Below, one piece after another: positions 11,853 to 23,344 of a DNA stretch of 64,000 nucleotides (position 1 is its first letter; each line of letters opens with the position of its first letter). Under the pieces are notes generated by a model that saw only the letters and a program-made list of their open reading frames with translations, did no database searches and was not told where the DNA came from. Source of the stretch: Cristatella mucedo (taxonomy: Eukaryota > Bryozoa > Phylactolaemata > Cristatellidae); the NCBI GenBank assembly GCA_009760855.2, contig WPIO01000007.1:8013001-8077000 (forward strand). Direction: 5' to 3'. A program made the position numbers and the translations under genes.

Positions 11853-12158
11853 CTGGAAATTCATCCGACTCCTCCTGCGTTACTGTGCTCCAGTTGGGCA
11901 TGCTGGCGGTGCCGACGTCGGTCATGTCGGCCGCTTTTTTGCCGATGTTGATCACTTCAATTCGCTGGTTCAAGCTAATCCATGCACTCACTAATGGCAG
12001 CACGGTGAACTTGACTTCAAGAACGATTAGCAGCACGCACATGATGTCAAGCGGGCCATAGGTAGCATAGACCAGCACTTGCATCGTGCTCGATTTATAG
12101 AACTGCAACGAACGCAAGGAGCGTAGAGCAAATGGATGAACCCGTGCATAGCCTGGGC
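11853..12158 (-). CDS. Candidate membrane-protein exon (unidentified)
   Basis: On the minus strand a pyrimidine-rich acceptor (cccctccacag) precedes 12158 and a plausible donor (CCAG|gtatgc) follows 11853. The roughly 101 codons between them stay open. They read PGYARVHPFALRSLRSLQFY, then a hydrophobic stretch (PLDIMCVLLIVLEVKFTVLP), then a hydrophilic tail with SLNQRIEVINIGKKAADM and TQEESDEF. If the donor is not used, the frame runs on through Ala/Ser-rich, low-complexity GC-rich DNA to a stop at 11422. It faintly recalls TMEM192 and also voltage-sensor S4-S5 segments; neither is convincing. The exon enters in phase 1. Confidence 0.5.
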
Positions 12159-12486
12159 CTGTGGAGGGGAAGAGGTCTGCTGCCGCTGACGCCTATCCTT
12201 GAGTTATTTTGCAGATGTAGCTAGCGTATTCATCTCAGACGATCGCACTTGCCGTGGGCGTTGCCGTTTATGCCGGCACATGTGCAGGCTGGCTGCAGTG
12301 TGAATGCAGTCGGCTGCTTCAAAAAGTTATGCAGGGTCTAGGGTTTTACAGTGCCTTGTTCGTCATTCCTTCTTAGCCTTTACTTTTTTTGTAGACTCGA
12401 TTACAGGAAAAGTGGCTGTATAATCTGTAGGCGCATGAGCAGGTATAGGCTATATGTGGCTTTGCTGACCTGCCTGCCACTACTAC

Positions 12487-12581
12487 CGATATGCTTTACC
12501 CTTTCCAGCCAGCGAATGAAAAGAGCCTCACTAGTTTCTCGTTTTGCCTCCTGCAAAAGAGCTTCGTAGGAAAGGCTGTGT
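12487..12581 (-). CDS. Candidate exon upstream of the membrane-protein exon
   Basis: Minus-strand acceptor caatttcag precedes 12581. The open frame then reads HSLSYEALLQEAKRE followed by TSEALFIRWLERVKHIG. A donor G|gtagta after 12487 gives phase 1, which fits the next exon at 12158. An alternative donor CAG|gtcagc after 12470 gives phase 0 and would not fit. The peptide is amphipathic and charged. No family recognised. Confidence 0.35.
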
Positions 12582-12856
12582 CTGAAATTGCTTCACTTAC
12601 ACAGCATATGCTTAGGACATTATTTGCATCTAGTCCAGTCAAACCCCACAGGTCCCTTCACCAGCAGTATCTTAGCACAATGTAAGATGATAAGATGTAT
12701 CCGATCTATCCGACTTCAGCAGAACTGCTTTCCTCTGGCACGATTCCACCACGCTGCCGCGTTGTGCAAAACCTCTGGCTTGGCCAGTCGATCGCCGACT
12801 ATGCGGTGTCACTGGCAAAATGAGGCTATACTCACTGAACGAGTAAAAGCTTAGTA

Positions 12857-12985
12857 CTAGGCAGCTGATTTAACAGCGTCCCTCACCAGTGCATAGCAGC
12901 AGAAAGCCTTAGCGGCTTTCACTCCAACCCGCTGCAATATACCCATGATCCGGGTTCGACCCTGCCTATCAGAGGCTTTACTAGC
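12857..12985 (-). mobile_element. SINE2, diverged copy
   Basis: gctgatttaacagcgtc start, cagaaagccttagcggctt hairpin and B-box-like gatccgggttcgaccctg match SINE2 reversed. Between here and 13469 only a 45-base LINE-A 3' remnant (13305-13350) is visible. Confidence 0.5.
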
Positions 12986-13471
12986 TCAGCCGGCCGTTTC
13001 AGTAGAATAATAATTGCAATGCACGTCACAATCCTTTCCTAACTTTTGGCCATTCAAATCGGGCTGCCTACAACAAGACCTGCTCATCCTCTCTAATATC
13101 TGGATTTGTCTGTTTGATGTTGCAATGCTGCATTTTGGTGCCAACTTTAGTGGCTAATTTCAATGTGGACCCACGTTGCTCGGCCTTTCACCATCTTTAA
13201 TCTACACATTGATTCTTGGGGATCTTCCTGGAAGCAATCGTGCACATCAAGCGATTCGTGGCCAGTGGAGGAGCATATTTAGTCTTAGCGGTAGAGCCGT
13301 ATGTAACTTAATGTATCTCCGTCTGTAACTCCACAAGCGGCTTTCGGTACGCCTGCAAACATTAGCCGACGTGTTCGCCTGCTGGCTTGTGATGAACTTG
13401 AATGCCACGCCTGCAGCTCAGACATAAGCGATTGACAAAGCTCTACATCTTGCCATTAATTTAAAAAAATA

Positions 13472-13640
13472 CTAGTTGATTTAACAGCTTCTTTTGCATA
13501 ACAACAGAAGTGCCTTTATGGCTATCACCACCGCTTGCAGTAGCGATGAGGGATCGCCCATCGCAGGATTCGAATCCACGACATCGGGACCGAGGTCGTG
13601 AAATGCAACCGCCTTACCTAGTGTACCATCACGGCTCACC
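13472..13640 (-). mobile_element. SINE2 (tRNA-derived)
   Basis: Reversed order: gatttaacagc, gaagtgcctttatggctatc, ggattcgaatccacgac (B-box) and taccatcacggctcacc (5' end with A-box region). Confidence 0.75.
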
Positions 13641-13771
13641 TACTGTCCGGGTTATTCCCGGGCTCCGGATACCGAACTGGAATACTCCCCGTCTTGGGAA
13701 TATTCTCCAAGCTCTCGAATATATATATGTATATATAATCTAGCATCTATATAAATAACTTATAGTAGTGA

Positions 13772-15412
13772 TAATAATCACATTTGTAAAGCGTCCTCAG
13801 ATAACTTAATCTCTTTCTAGGCACTTTAAATTTGCTGCAAAGGAAATATGACCGAGTGGTTTGTAGTAACATGCTTAATGAAGAACAAATATAACATCGT
13901 TAGAGTTGACGTGCACAGGGTCAGCACGCTAATATGGTTTAGTGGCAGTGTATACAGTGTCAACGCGAATAAATATGCAAATCACGAGGACCCACTAAAT
14001 TCTGCGATAAACAGGTTCGTGTTTAGCTTCTTTTTGAACGTCGTTTGATCTAAGAATGACGTGACGTCAATCAGGAGTGAGTTCCAGGCATTAAGAGCAT
14101 ACGAACTTAAAGCACTTACTTCGAAGGATTTGAGGTTAGTTCAGGGCAGCGCTAAACGATTTGATTCAGAAAAGCTACTGGCGCGGTGTCTAGCACGTGG
14201 GGGAGTACTTCTGATGGGTAGGTTGGAGCTAGAGAATAAAGGTACCTAAAAGTACGCGACACAACCTTGAAGAAAATAGCCGGCTCGACTGGGAGCCACT
14301 GCTGGTCGGTGAGAAGTAGTATGCTGTGGCAGCTACGACGCTCACACAGACAAGCCTTACTGTAGAGTTTTACATCAACTGTAAGCGCCTGATTGCATAG
14401 GCCGGTTAACCAGCAAGCAGTGAGTTACAGACGTTGAGACGGGATGTCACGAACGCAGACATAATGGATGTAGCTTCCCTTGTAAGCCGACAAGAGTAAA
14501 CTCGTCAGGGCTCGTGATAGGATTGTGCTTGGAAATGATATCGGCAAGAGAGAGAGAGAGAGTATAAACCGAGAAAAGTAACGGACCAGCACGGAGCCCT
14601 GAGGTACCCCATATTTCATGGGTTCATCGGATGATTTTTATTCATTCACATGAACACTCTGGAGTCTCCCACTGAGATAGGACCTGAACCATTGCAGAGC
14701 AGTGTCAGTGATGCCCAGGTGGAATGAGAGGCGTTCAAGAAGAACTTGGTAATAGATAGCAACAAAAGCTGCCGAAAGATCTAGCAAAACAAGCAGAGAT
14801 ATTCTACCTGTAGACACAGGTAGAATATCTCTGCTTGTTTTGCATTCCTAAGTAGGTCGCTGTACACCCGAAGCAGTGCTGACTCTGTGGAGTGATTAGC
14901 TCTTAAACCAGACTGGAACTCTTGCTAGCAAGGTTTGAAGTTTCAATATATGAGTTCAGCTGGTCTGCCATGATTCGTTCCAGTGTCTTTGATAAGAACG
15001 GTAGAAGGAAGGCTGGGCGGTAGTTTCTCGAGTTCTCTTGGTCGGGTGTCGATTTTTTGAGTAGTTACCTGACTACCGCTTTTTTGAAAGTGCTGTGACA
15101 GGACCTGAGGCTAATGACATATTAAGGATGTGAGTTATGCATGGCAGAAGCAGATCAATGCACCGTAGAAGCAGGACAGTGGGAATATGGTCCAAAGGAC
15201 GAGATGGCTTCTTCGATTGGGATATGAACTTCAGGACGAGGTCACTAGTGACCTACTTGAATGTAGAAAATTGGGGTCCTGCATGAAATTGAGAGACGGC
15301 ATTCCAGGAGGGGTGCTGCCATCGTAGGGGTGGACTCCCTGAACGTGTCTATCTTCTGGACGAAGAAGCTAGAGAAGCGATCAGCCAGATCATCACATGG
15401 ATCGTTTCGTAC
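13772..15412 (-). mobile_element. LINE-B copy from RT start to 3' end, with internal palindrome
   Basis: The reversed 3' hairpin at the left is followed by decayed C-terminal and RT text, then the RT start region up to 15412, where it abuts a head-to-head LINE-B. It carries a local inverted duplication at 14784-14843. Frames are heavily broken. Confidence 0.75.
14784..14843. repeat. Perfect 28-bp palindrome, 4-base loop
   Basis: Arms 14784-14811 and 14816-14843 are exact reverse complements (starting gcaaaacaagcagagat), with loop agac. Other LINE-B copies have only one arm here. Confidence 0.9.
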
Positions 15413-16152
15413 CATTTCTCGCCGGCCTGCACTGACTACCAGTCAAGCAACGGATCGAGTTCAAGGTTTTGTCACTCACATTCAGGTCCCTTCATTCTTT
15501 GGCTCCACCCTACCTGTCAGTTCTACTCCACCACCAGGCTAAGTCGTGACCACTTGCTTTTCGGAATCGAACTGTTTACCTGTACTTCGTACGAACCTCA
15601 AATCCTTTGGAGACCGTGCATTTAGTTCATATGCTCCCAAAGCCCGGAGCTCACTCCCGATTTTCGTCATGACATCTCCTGACTTGACTTGGTGAGCCGT
15701 AATGGCTCACTAGGTGAGGCGGTTGCTTTTCACGACCTCGGCCCGAGGTCGTGTGTTCGAATCCTGTTGTGGGCGATTCTTTATCGCCGCTGCAAGCGGT
15801 GGTGATAGCCGTCAAGGCTCTTCTGTCGCTATAAAAAAGAGGCTGTTAAATCAGCTTGTATTTTTTTACTACATTTAAAAAGAAATTTAAAACGCGCCTA
15901 TTTATCACAGCTTTTAGTTGCTCTCTGTGATTCGTCCTTTAAGTGCTTGTGCGTGCTGATACTGTTGCATGCTGCAACTAACTATACTTGCATGCTGACC
16001 CTATGCATGTCACCCCTAACCATGTTATTCTTGTTATCTATTGAGCGTGCTACCACTAACCACTCGATCGTGGTTTCTTTGCAGCAATTGTAAAGCGCCT
16101 AGACAGAGATTGAGTTCTCTGAGTGTACTTTGTCAAATGCATTGTTATTAAT
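15413..16152 (+). mobile_element. LINE-B C-terminal and 3' region split by SINE2
   Basis: Text runs from the ITPLLADLH..VKQRI region through YAPKARSSLP-like text to the 3' hairpin and an ATT-like tail. SINE2 at 15691-15868 interrupts it. Confidence 0.75.
15691..15868 (+). mobile_element. SINE2 inserted in LINE-B
   Basis: Forward order: ggtgagccgtaatggctcac, gtgttcgaatcctg (B-box), ggtggtgatagccgtcaagg, gaggctgttaaatcagc. LINE-B text (gacatctcctgacttgac, then tttaaaaagaaatttaaaac) resumes on either side. Confidence 0.8.
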
Positions 16153-16984
16153 AGGTACAAGTAAACATTGAAGGTGCTTCCCTCCAGTAAGAGAGGCAGA
16201 TACTTGTGCCAGACTGATGGATTGAAACCGCACAGTTCTAGCCGCCGGTCCGAGTGCAGCAGTCAACTTGCCAAGTTGTCTCCGACTCGAAGAGGCTCAA
16301 GCAGCATTGGTGTAGACCACCGCTGCTGCCGAAATCGTCAAATTTGCTTGTAAGCTAACGCTCTGACACCAAGCACGAGCCGGGAAAGAAACAATGAAAC
16401 GCAAAGACTGAGTTAGGCTTCAACACTGGTGAATTTCGTCAACGCTTGCAGTTCTACCGCACACAGCCGTTCTCCCTTCTGTCCTGCTTCTTGACTAAGT
16501 GACTCATACTTGTTAAATATCAATTCATTCAACCATAATCCCTTATAACCCATAAACCGATAAAACCATAAACCAGCAATTGACTATAAAAACCGCATGC
16601 CCATGATCTCAAGATATATATTATATTCACCCCCCCCCCCACCAGCCGACGTTCCGTCCGCCCAACGGGTGCGTTCCGTGCCGGCACGTGACTTATCCTT
16701 GCCGCGAAGTTCACTTCTCTGCCTGTGCGTCGGCCTGTACGCACGCTATCCACTCTAATCTCTTATCACCACGTGCTCCGGAGCAGCACGCACGACGGCT
16801 ACTACCGCTACATCAGTATGTGCGCTCGCTCGCTAGTGTTGCTTGAATGCGATACAATACAGCCGTCTTCGTCAACAACGTGACTCGCTTGTAGGGGGGG
16901 CTTCGTTCTTCGTTGCGCGCTCGAGCCCCTACACCGCCACAGTCCAGCAGCCGCCTTTAACATGCCTATCACTCAAGTCTGAAG
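16153..16984. other. Unique intergenic or intronic DNA
   Basis: A C12 homopolymer lies at about 16629. A 61-codon Ser/Arg-rich frame ends near a donor-like gtaagc at 16350, but no convincing exon is visible on either strand. Confidence 0.4.
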
Positions 16985-17226
16985 TCACATCCCTGTCTAA
17001 GCAAGCCCGAATTTTAGCGCTGTTAAGTTGCTGAAAGTAGGCAAACTTGACTTTGGAGCCAATGTGGTCGTCTAGTGAAAGGTCACTTTGGAACAGCAAT
17101 CCTAGATTTCTTGCATATTCAACAGGAGGTATGCATGCAAAGCGATTTTGAGTGTTAAGTTTTCCCATTTCTGAGTCACACTTAGTTTCCCATAACCAGA
17201 AAGTTGGTTTTGTTATCATTCAATTT
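16985..17226 (-). mobile_element. LINE-B RT fragment
   Basis: The minus strand encodes NLGLLFQSDLSLDDHIGSKV and AYFQQLNSAKIRACL, the region after the YADD motif. Confidence 0.7.
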
Positions 17227-17243
17227 AAGAAAGCTTGTCTTAC

Positions 17244-17366
17244 CTGCGTATAGTCATTCTCGAAGTGCATTACATACGTCCACCAAAGAATAGATCCGAC
17301 CAGAATGAGAATGCAGAGGAGCATCAGCAGCACGTGCAGGACGCTGACGCACGTGACTCGTGCCAT
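17244..17366 (-). CDS. Candidate first coding exon with a transmembrane anchor
   Basis: The minus-strand ATG at 17366 has G at -3 and G at +4. It opens 41 codons that end exactly at a strong donor (CAG|gtaaga). The peptide starts MARVTCVSVLHVLLMLLCIL and continues ILVGSILWWTYVMHFENDYT, giving one strong hydrophobic segment (residues about 5-30) followed by a polar stretch. It could be a signal anchor or the first helix of a multi-pass protein, perhaps of the same gene as the exons at 12581 and 12158. That link is inference, since phase 0 does not join directly to the next exon found. A LINE-B fragment begins just inside the intron. Confidence 0.45.
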
Positions 17367-17539
17367 TCGCCACTAAAACACGAGCCCACGATAAGCTCGA
17401 TGCTGTAAGTTGTAAGGAGAGCCGACTTTCTTGAAGCGCCTGAATACTATGTGAAAAAACCTCGCACTATCGAATCTTCCTAATCTCGATACATTTTAAA
17501 CCGTTGTCCAGTTATATCGGATATCCTACTGTATCCGTG

Positions 17540-17636
17540 CCCTGCATTAGCGACTATCTTCTTTTGCAGCAAATTTGAAGGGCCTAGAAAGATATTGAGT
17601 TCTTTGAGGGCGCTTTGTCGAATGTATTATTATTAT
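17540..17636 (+). mobile_element. LINE-B 3' end only
   Basis: Severely 5'-truncated copy: hairpin (ggcctagaaagatattgag, tctttgagggcgctttg) and (ATT)n tail. The following 17637-17938 has a 60-codon open frame with no known family. Confidence 0.7.
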
Positions 17637-19195
17637 TGCTTTTATCGGACTTGTTTAACTCAAAGTTTTAACTTTGCGTGCCATTATGAAAGCTGTAATA
17701 AGAGTGCTGATGGCCCTGTGGCAGAGCAAAGAAACTGGATTGCTAGTCTCATTGAAAGGAAAACTCTTGGGTCAAGCAGCTATCGATTTGTGGCGTTTCC
17801 TATGCGGCATTGCAGACTGGTCGTTACAAGCGGTCTTGCCAGGGTTTTCGTCATACCCAGAATCCTTCAGTTAACAATACTGAGGACGTCGATGCACTGA
17901 ATAGGGCATTCTTAATCGTCTATTAAGACTTTGACCTATAATAATAATGCACTTGATAATGCACTCTCAGAGAACTCAATCTCTTTCTAGGCACTTTACA
18001 TTTGCTGGAAAGGGAAACGCGATTGAATGGTGAGTAATATCATGCTTGGTAAACAACGTGAATAACGTGGTTAGGGGTGACATGCACTGGGTCGGCATGC
18101 AAGTGTGGTTAGTGGCAGCATGCACAGTGTCAGCACGCAAAAGCACATGAAGGAATAATCACAGGGACTTACTAAGTGATGTCCTAAATTGTTCTTTTTG
18201 AGTTCTTTTTAAATGTGGTCAAGTCAGGAGATGCCCTAACTCAAGTCGGGAGGGAGTTCCAGGCTTTTGGAGCATACGAACTAAATGCACGGTCTCCAAA
18301 GGATTTGAGGTTTGTACGAGGTATTGGTAAACTGTTGGATTCCGAAACGCGGGTGGTACTATGCTTGGCCTGGTGGGGGAGTAGATCTGAGAGATACGCT
18401 AGAGCTAAAGAATGAAGTGACCTAAAAGTGAGCGACAAAACCTTGAAATCGATCCTTTGCTTGACTAGTTGCAGTGCAGGTCGGCGAGAAGTGGTGTAAT
18501 GCGGCAACTGCGACACTCACGACAGACAAGCCTAGCTGCAGAGTTTTGCACCAGCTGCAATCGCCTGATCGCACATACTGTTAGGCCCGTAAGCAGTGAG
18601 TTGCAGAAGTCTAGACGGGATGTCACGAATGCATGGACCAACTTGGACGTGGTATCCTTATCTAAACAATCCCGAATTTTAGCAATATTATGTACCTGAA
18701 AGTAGGCTGACTTGATTGTGGAACTGATGTGGTCGTCCAACGAGAGGTCACTTTAGAGCATGACACCTAGATTTCGAGCTGATTCAACTGGAGATATGCT
18801 GGCAGAGCCAATTTTGAGCGTCAGCCTTTCCAATTTCTGAATCACACTGGGTTTGCCCTTAAATAATATGTTCGTTTAATAATCGTTTAGTTTAAGAAAA
18901 TTTGCTGCCATCCATGTGCGGATGTCATGAATACATGCAGGAAGTGAGTTGAGAGTATTTGAGGTGCTCGAAGGCTGGGAGGGATCAAAGCAAAGGTACA
19001 ACTGAGTGTCATCCGCATAGAAGTGAAAGCCAAGATTGTGCTTGGCAATCACATCAGCAAGAGGGAGAGTATAAACCGTGAAAAGAACCGGACTTGTGTG
19101 GTCTAACACGGAGCCCTGAGGTACACCATATTTCAGAGGTACCTCGGGTGATTTTTGTCCATTCACGTCAATACTCTGGAGTCTCCCACTGAGAT

Positions 19196-19736
19196 GTAAT
19201 GTACCTCCGTCTGTAACTCCACAAAGTCATAAAGACCATTTGGGTGTTACGCAGGAGAGTATTGTATAGCGCACTCACAGCCTAAGCAGCTTTCGGTACG
19301 CACTCGGTAGCCAACAGACTTCGTCTCACGCAACAAAGAGAAAGTGGGAAGCATAGCAGAGTCAGGAGAGCAGTTGAGGTCGTGAGTAGCATGGAAGTAG
19401 TAGCTCAGGACCGCTGAAACGGATGAGCCATAGTGGGCAGTAGAAGAGTAGTTGTCGTTGCGTAAGAATTGTGGAAGCGAGTTCCACAGTCTAGGATCTG
19501 CAGAGCTAAAGCTTCTGTCGCCAGCTGTCTTTAAGCGGAGGGATGGGACAGCTAATTTATTGTCCACACAGGACCTGAGGGCGCGAAGAAGCTGAAACTG
19601 ATGCAGCTGTTCAGCTAGGTACGACGGAGCTAAGCCGTGGCGGGCCTTGTGGGTCAGCGTAAGAACTTGGCTCTGTATCTGTTGCTCAACCGGCATCCAT
19701 CCTAGCTCTTTTAGCAAAGGAGACACGTGCTCAAAC
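19196..19736 (-). mobile_element. LINE-A 3' end inside LINE-B RT, 4-bp target duplication
   Basis: The ATTAC-type end is at 19196 and the 5' truncation lies at the FEHVSPLLKELGW block. AGAT flanks at 19192-19195 and 19737-19740, and the LINE-B frame resumes beyond it. Confidence 0.8.
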
Positions 19737-20005
19737 AGATAGTACGTGAACCATTGCAGAGCAGTGCCAGTGATGCCCAGGCTAGACGAGAGGCACTCTG
19801 GAAGAACTTTGTGATCGATGGTATCAAAAGCTGCCGAAAGATCGAGCAAAACAAGCAGAGATACTCTACCATTTCCCGCATTCCTAAGTAGGTCGTTGTC
19901 CACCCTAAGCAATGCTGATTCTGTGGAGTGATTCGCTCTAAAGCCAGACTGGAACTTAGTAGCAAGGTTTGAAGTTTCTCTATATGAGTTCAGCTGGTCC
20001 GCCAC
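19247..20005 (-). pseudogene. Chimeric LINE-B RT / LINE-A C-terminal open frame (252 codons)
   Basis: One uninterrupted frame starts in the LINE-B RT (FQSGFRANHSTESALLRVDN, LLDLSAAFDTIDHKVL) and passes across the insertion junction into the LINE-A C-terminal domain (FEHVSPLLKELGWMPV, ending ECAIQYSPA). It lacks the YADD catalytic block and is a by-product of nesting. Confidence 0.75.
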
Positions 20006-20429
20006 GACCGGTTCCAGTGTCTTTGATGATAATTATGGTAGAAGAGAGACTGGACGGTAGTTGCTCAAATTCTCCTGGTCTAGTGTCGCTTTCTTGAGAA
20101 GGAGCTGGGACATGATCTGAGGCTAATGACATATTAATGATGTTAGTTATGCATGGCAGCAGCATATCGATGCAACGTAGGAGCAGGACAGTGGGAATAG
20201 GGTCCAGAGGACTTGTTGTCTATTTGATTGAGATACGAACTTTATGACTAGATCACCAGTGACCTGCTTAAATGCAGACATTGAGGTGCAGCCAGAAATC
20301 GGGGAACAGCATTCCAAAGAACTTATTGTCATCTTTGATTGACTTAATACCGCGATGTAAAACAAATTCACTACTTTAGCTTAGCCCGCTCAGGTCGTCC
20401 CATTAAAAAACTTGGCTTCGCAGTTATTT

Positions 20430-20690
20430 CACCTAGTAACTGTGTGTGACAGAAGCTTATACTCTGCAGACACTCGATAATGGAACCGACTTCCATAATT
20501 CTTGTGAAACGTCATTTTCTCTCATGGTGCAGACTGCTGCACTTCCTTACCGGTCTCCCTGTTTATTTCGTGATAGCATGTATTTAGGTTACCGAACGCG
20601 TACTGAAAGGCGCCTAGGCTTTGAGTGCGCTATAGAAAACTGCCCTGCGTAGCACCCACATGGTCGAACTGCCTTTGTGGTGTAAAATAA
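20430..20690 (+). mobile_element. Diverged LINE-A-like 3' end
   Basis: Text such as gcgctatagaaaactgccct and agcacccacatggtc follows LINE-A order. LINE-B-like reversed text follows to about 20800. The part 20801-21632 is unique, moderately CpG-rich around 21230-21420, with a donor-like gtaagt at 21499, possibly a non-coding first exon. Confidence 0.5.
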
Positions 20691-21632
20691 ATGCTGCGAT
20701 AAGTAGGTGCGTTTTAGCTTCTTTTGATACGTCGTCAAATTAGGGGAGATCGTGATGTCATTCCGGAATGATTCCCAAGCTTTACGTGCACATAAAATGT
20801 GTGTTCGGGTGACTTTGAAAACCTTGGTTTTCATCTTTAAGTTTAATGAAAGCAATTGGCACCCATGGAGTGAATGTGTTATTCTAGGCTTTAAAGCAAC
20901 TAAACAACGAAATACTGCTAAGAACTTTGTTATGTTAGTCGCTCTTCACAAGCCTCATATTATTTCGAAGCCAATCCTGCTAAAAAGATTGATCGTGTTG
21001 GCTGGATATGCGTGACTTTTGGCAGATGTAGACCTCGTCTGGGCTTCACCTCCTGTTTGCTACGGCGTGGTAGCCGTCGGCCTCGACCCAGACCGAATCG
21101 CCCGATATCGCTCAAGCGCTGTTCACCTGTTTCATTTTGATAACGCTCGATCAAATTTGAATTCAACCAGATTTATCACCACGTCAAAACGCGTTGAACG
21201 TTTGGTTTGAGTCGGTTGCCGCACCTAATTCTGTCGGTGAATTGTCCGCCTCAGCTCAGCTCAGCCACTTCCGCTGTTCGCCAGCGCTCTCGAAGCTCCG
21301 CAGCTGATTTACTGAGTACGGCTGAACGTTAGAAAGTCACTTCTAGTTTTCGGCAATGGCGGTTGGTCAGCTGGAGTAATTTTCGGACTGCTTGAAATTT
21401 AGTCAGCTACTGTTGCGGGGAGATGTCAATTTGTTTTTAGTTGCATTTACTCAGGCTGCGCTTACTATAGAGTGGCATTCTGTAGCCACAATAGCGGTAA
21501 GTTTTGCTGGTAATTAAGAGACAAGCAATCGGAAGCAGGATGAAACTGATCTCTCTAGTTTTTACCAATTTCCATCATTAAAGTAACATATGTCGCAGCC
21601 CTGTTAACCCGTAAAGATAAGCGCGTAATATT

Positions 21633-21800
21633 AGCTGATTTAACAGCCTCATTTGTGTAGCGGCAGAACAGCCTTAACAGCTATCGCCAGCGCTTGCAGT
21701 TGGAAATAAAGGATCGCTCACTACACGATTTAAAGCTACGAACTCGGTCGTGAAGAGCGAGCACGTTTCCTTTCCTCCTAGGCTATCAAGGCACGGATGC
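21633..21800 (-). mobile_element. SINE2, diverged
   Basis: gctgatttaacagcctcatt, cagccttaacagctatcg and ctaggctatcaaggcac in SINE2 reversed order. 21801-23059 beyond it is unique and partly CpG-rich, with C-run homopolymers and no firm exon. Confidence 0.65.
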
Positions 21801-22395
21801 GTTTATAGCTCGCCAACGGGAGAAGATCGAGAAAATCGTGTCGCCTTCACCGAAAGCTGACGGCTCGACACTCTCTAGCCAGAGGCTGGTTGCTAAGAGA
21901 CCAAAAAACCTACACAATTTCATAAAATTACTGGTAGCTAAAGCACTGGCGAGCTTATCTATTTAATGACTTTTCGCAAAATGAAACAGGCACTTCTTCA
22001 ATAATGCCACGTGCACCGGCAGTCGCTGAGTGCTGGTCCAGAAGACTTGAGTGCGACGTAGCTAATGGCATTGCTGCAGAGAGTGTAGAATTGCTACATT
22101 CGGCCAGAGCCCCCCCCTTTTTTTACAGCGGAGCTTTGAGCCATCTTTTACTGCGTTCCGTCTTCGCCAGTCGGTCTGGTAGCGCTCTTTTCCGTTCTCT
22201 CCCTCGACGGATTGTCTCCGCCTGCTCCACTCCGAGCTATTTGCTAGTCGAGAAGTTCGCAGAAAAACTATTTCTCTCTTTTGTTAGCACCTACTTTTGT
22301 CATAAAAAAGAGTACCTCAGCCCATTTTTTTAGTCGAGCTTAGCGGCTGCCCGGTAGCTAACAAGCACGTCCGACGGATATTCATCGGCGACTGG

Positions 22396-22818
22396 CTAGA
22401 CATTGGGCGCATCTGATGGGAAGGGCTTTTTTTCTTGGCAAAACGGGCGACTTGTGCGACGAGCTCGATCGCACCGGTACTCGTGCCGGCGGCGACCTCT
22501 GCTACCGGCTTCTTCTCCTGGGCGCTGTCTTGGTGTCGGTCCGGAAGAGTACGAGACCCAGATGAAAATGGTTCTAGTTTGAAGTAGGCATCGTCTGCTT
22601 ACGACGATGACCGTGCTCCCCGGCCCCCCCCCCGGATGGCCTGCATGCTTGCCCGAACCCTTGGTCAGGAAATCTTGCGGCTTTGTGATGCTGCGAAAAT
22701 TTTCCAGGGCTTCACTGATTTCCCGATCGACTAAAGGCGAACGGGATTGCATTCGGGTACCTACGTAAACGTAACCACTTCTACCGTCGTTACAAACCGG
22801 GTGTAGCTGCCTCCGCAT
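22396..22818 (-). other. Open frame of doubtful coding status in a CpG-rich zone
   Basis: A 140-codon minus-strand frame contains a protein-like stretch (ALENFRSITKPQDFLTKGSG) followed by a Gly-rich part over a C10 homopolymer and then Arg-rich text. A donor-like gtaagc lies inside. It may hide one real exon; no family recognised. Confidence 0.15.
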
Positions 22819-23059
22819 CCGAACAGAGCTGAGCCGAAAGCATTTCGCTCGCGAAGGTCCTTGGTCGCGTGTCCTGGCCTGGACACTAAACGAATACCGG
22901 CGAGGTCCTACACCTTTGAGCCGCAGCTAGCAGCTTGTAAGTGCAGCAGCAATTCTCGCAGATGTGCCGACGGTAGATGGACAGACAGCAGCTGTGAAGA
23001 GTGCCCACACCTTGAAATAGCAAGCTCGTATCCATAGCGTAGAGGCCTCCGTAGATATA

Positions 23060-23198
23060 ATGTGCAATTCATTTGTATAGCGTGGCAAGAGAACTTAATC
23101 TCTATTCAGGCGCTTCGCATATGCCACGGCGCTCAAGCCCACGGCCTCGGCCAGACCTTGGTCGGGGCGAGCACCTTAACCACGAGGCCAAACCAGCG
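23060..23198 (-). mobile_element. SINE1
   Basis: Reversed tail (ttcatttgtatagcgtggc, gagaacttaatctctattca) and tRNA-like head (cgagcaccttaaccacgag). Confidence 0.75.
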
Positions 23199-23344
23199 CC
23201 AGATAGCGACGAAGGTCTTCAGGCATCTAGCACCGGCCATTTCGTGCATACAATTGCCTTAATCACAACCTCCAACCCAACCCAGAGAGCCTAAATGATA
23301 TTCCAGGCTACATCGTCGATAACCAAATGATGATCCCACCGGTA

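Larger units (their letters stand above)
17939..20345 (-). mobile_element. LINE-B copy, about 1.9 kb of host, with LINE-A inserted
   Basis: It runs from the 3' hairpin at 17950 through the C-terminal domain, intact YADD region (NLGFHFYADDTQLYLCFD), RT core (LLDLSAAFDTIDHKVL) and RT start. LINE-A (19196-19736) splits the RT. Several frameshifts make it inactive. Confidence 0.85.

Noticed and set aside
11349-11951. Multiple Ala/Arg/Cys-rich frames on + and -
   Set aside because: Same GC effect; only the minus frame that continues the candidate exon is kept.
12491-12685. Plus-strand frame with acceptor ctttccag and text SLTSFSFCLLQKSF
   Set aside because: The minus strand of the same place gives a better exon with borders that fit its neighbour; both are unlikely to be coding.
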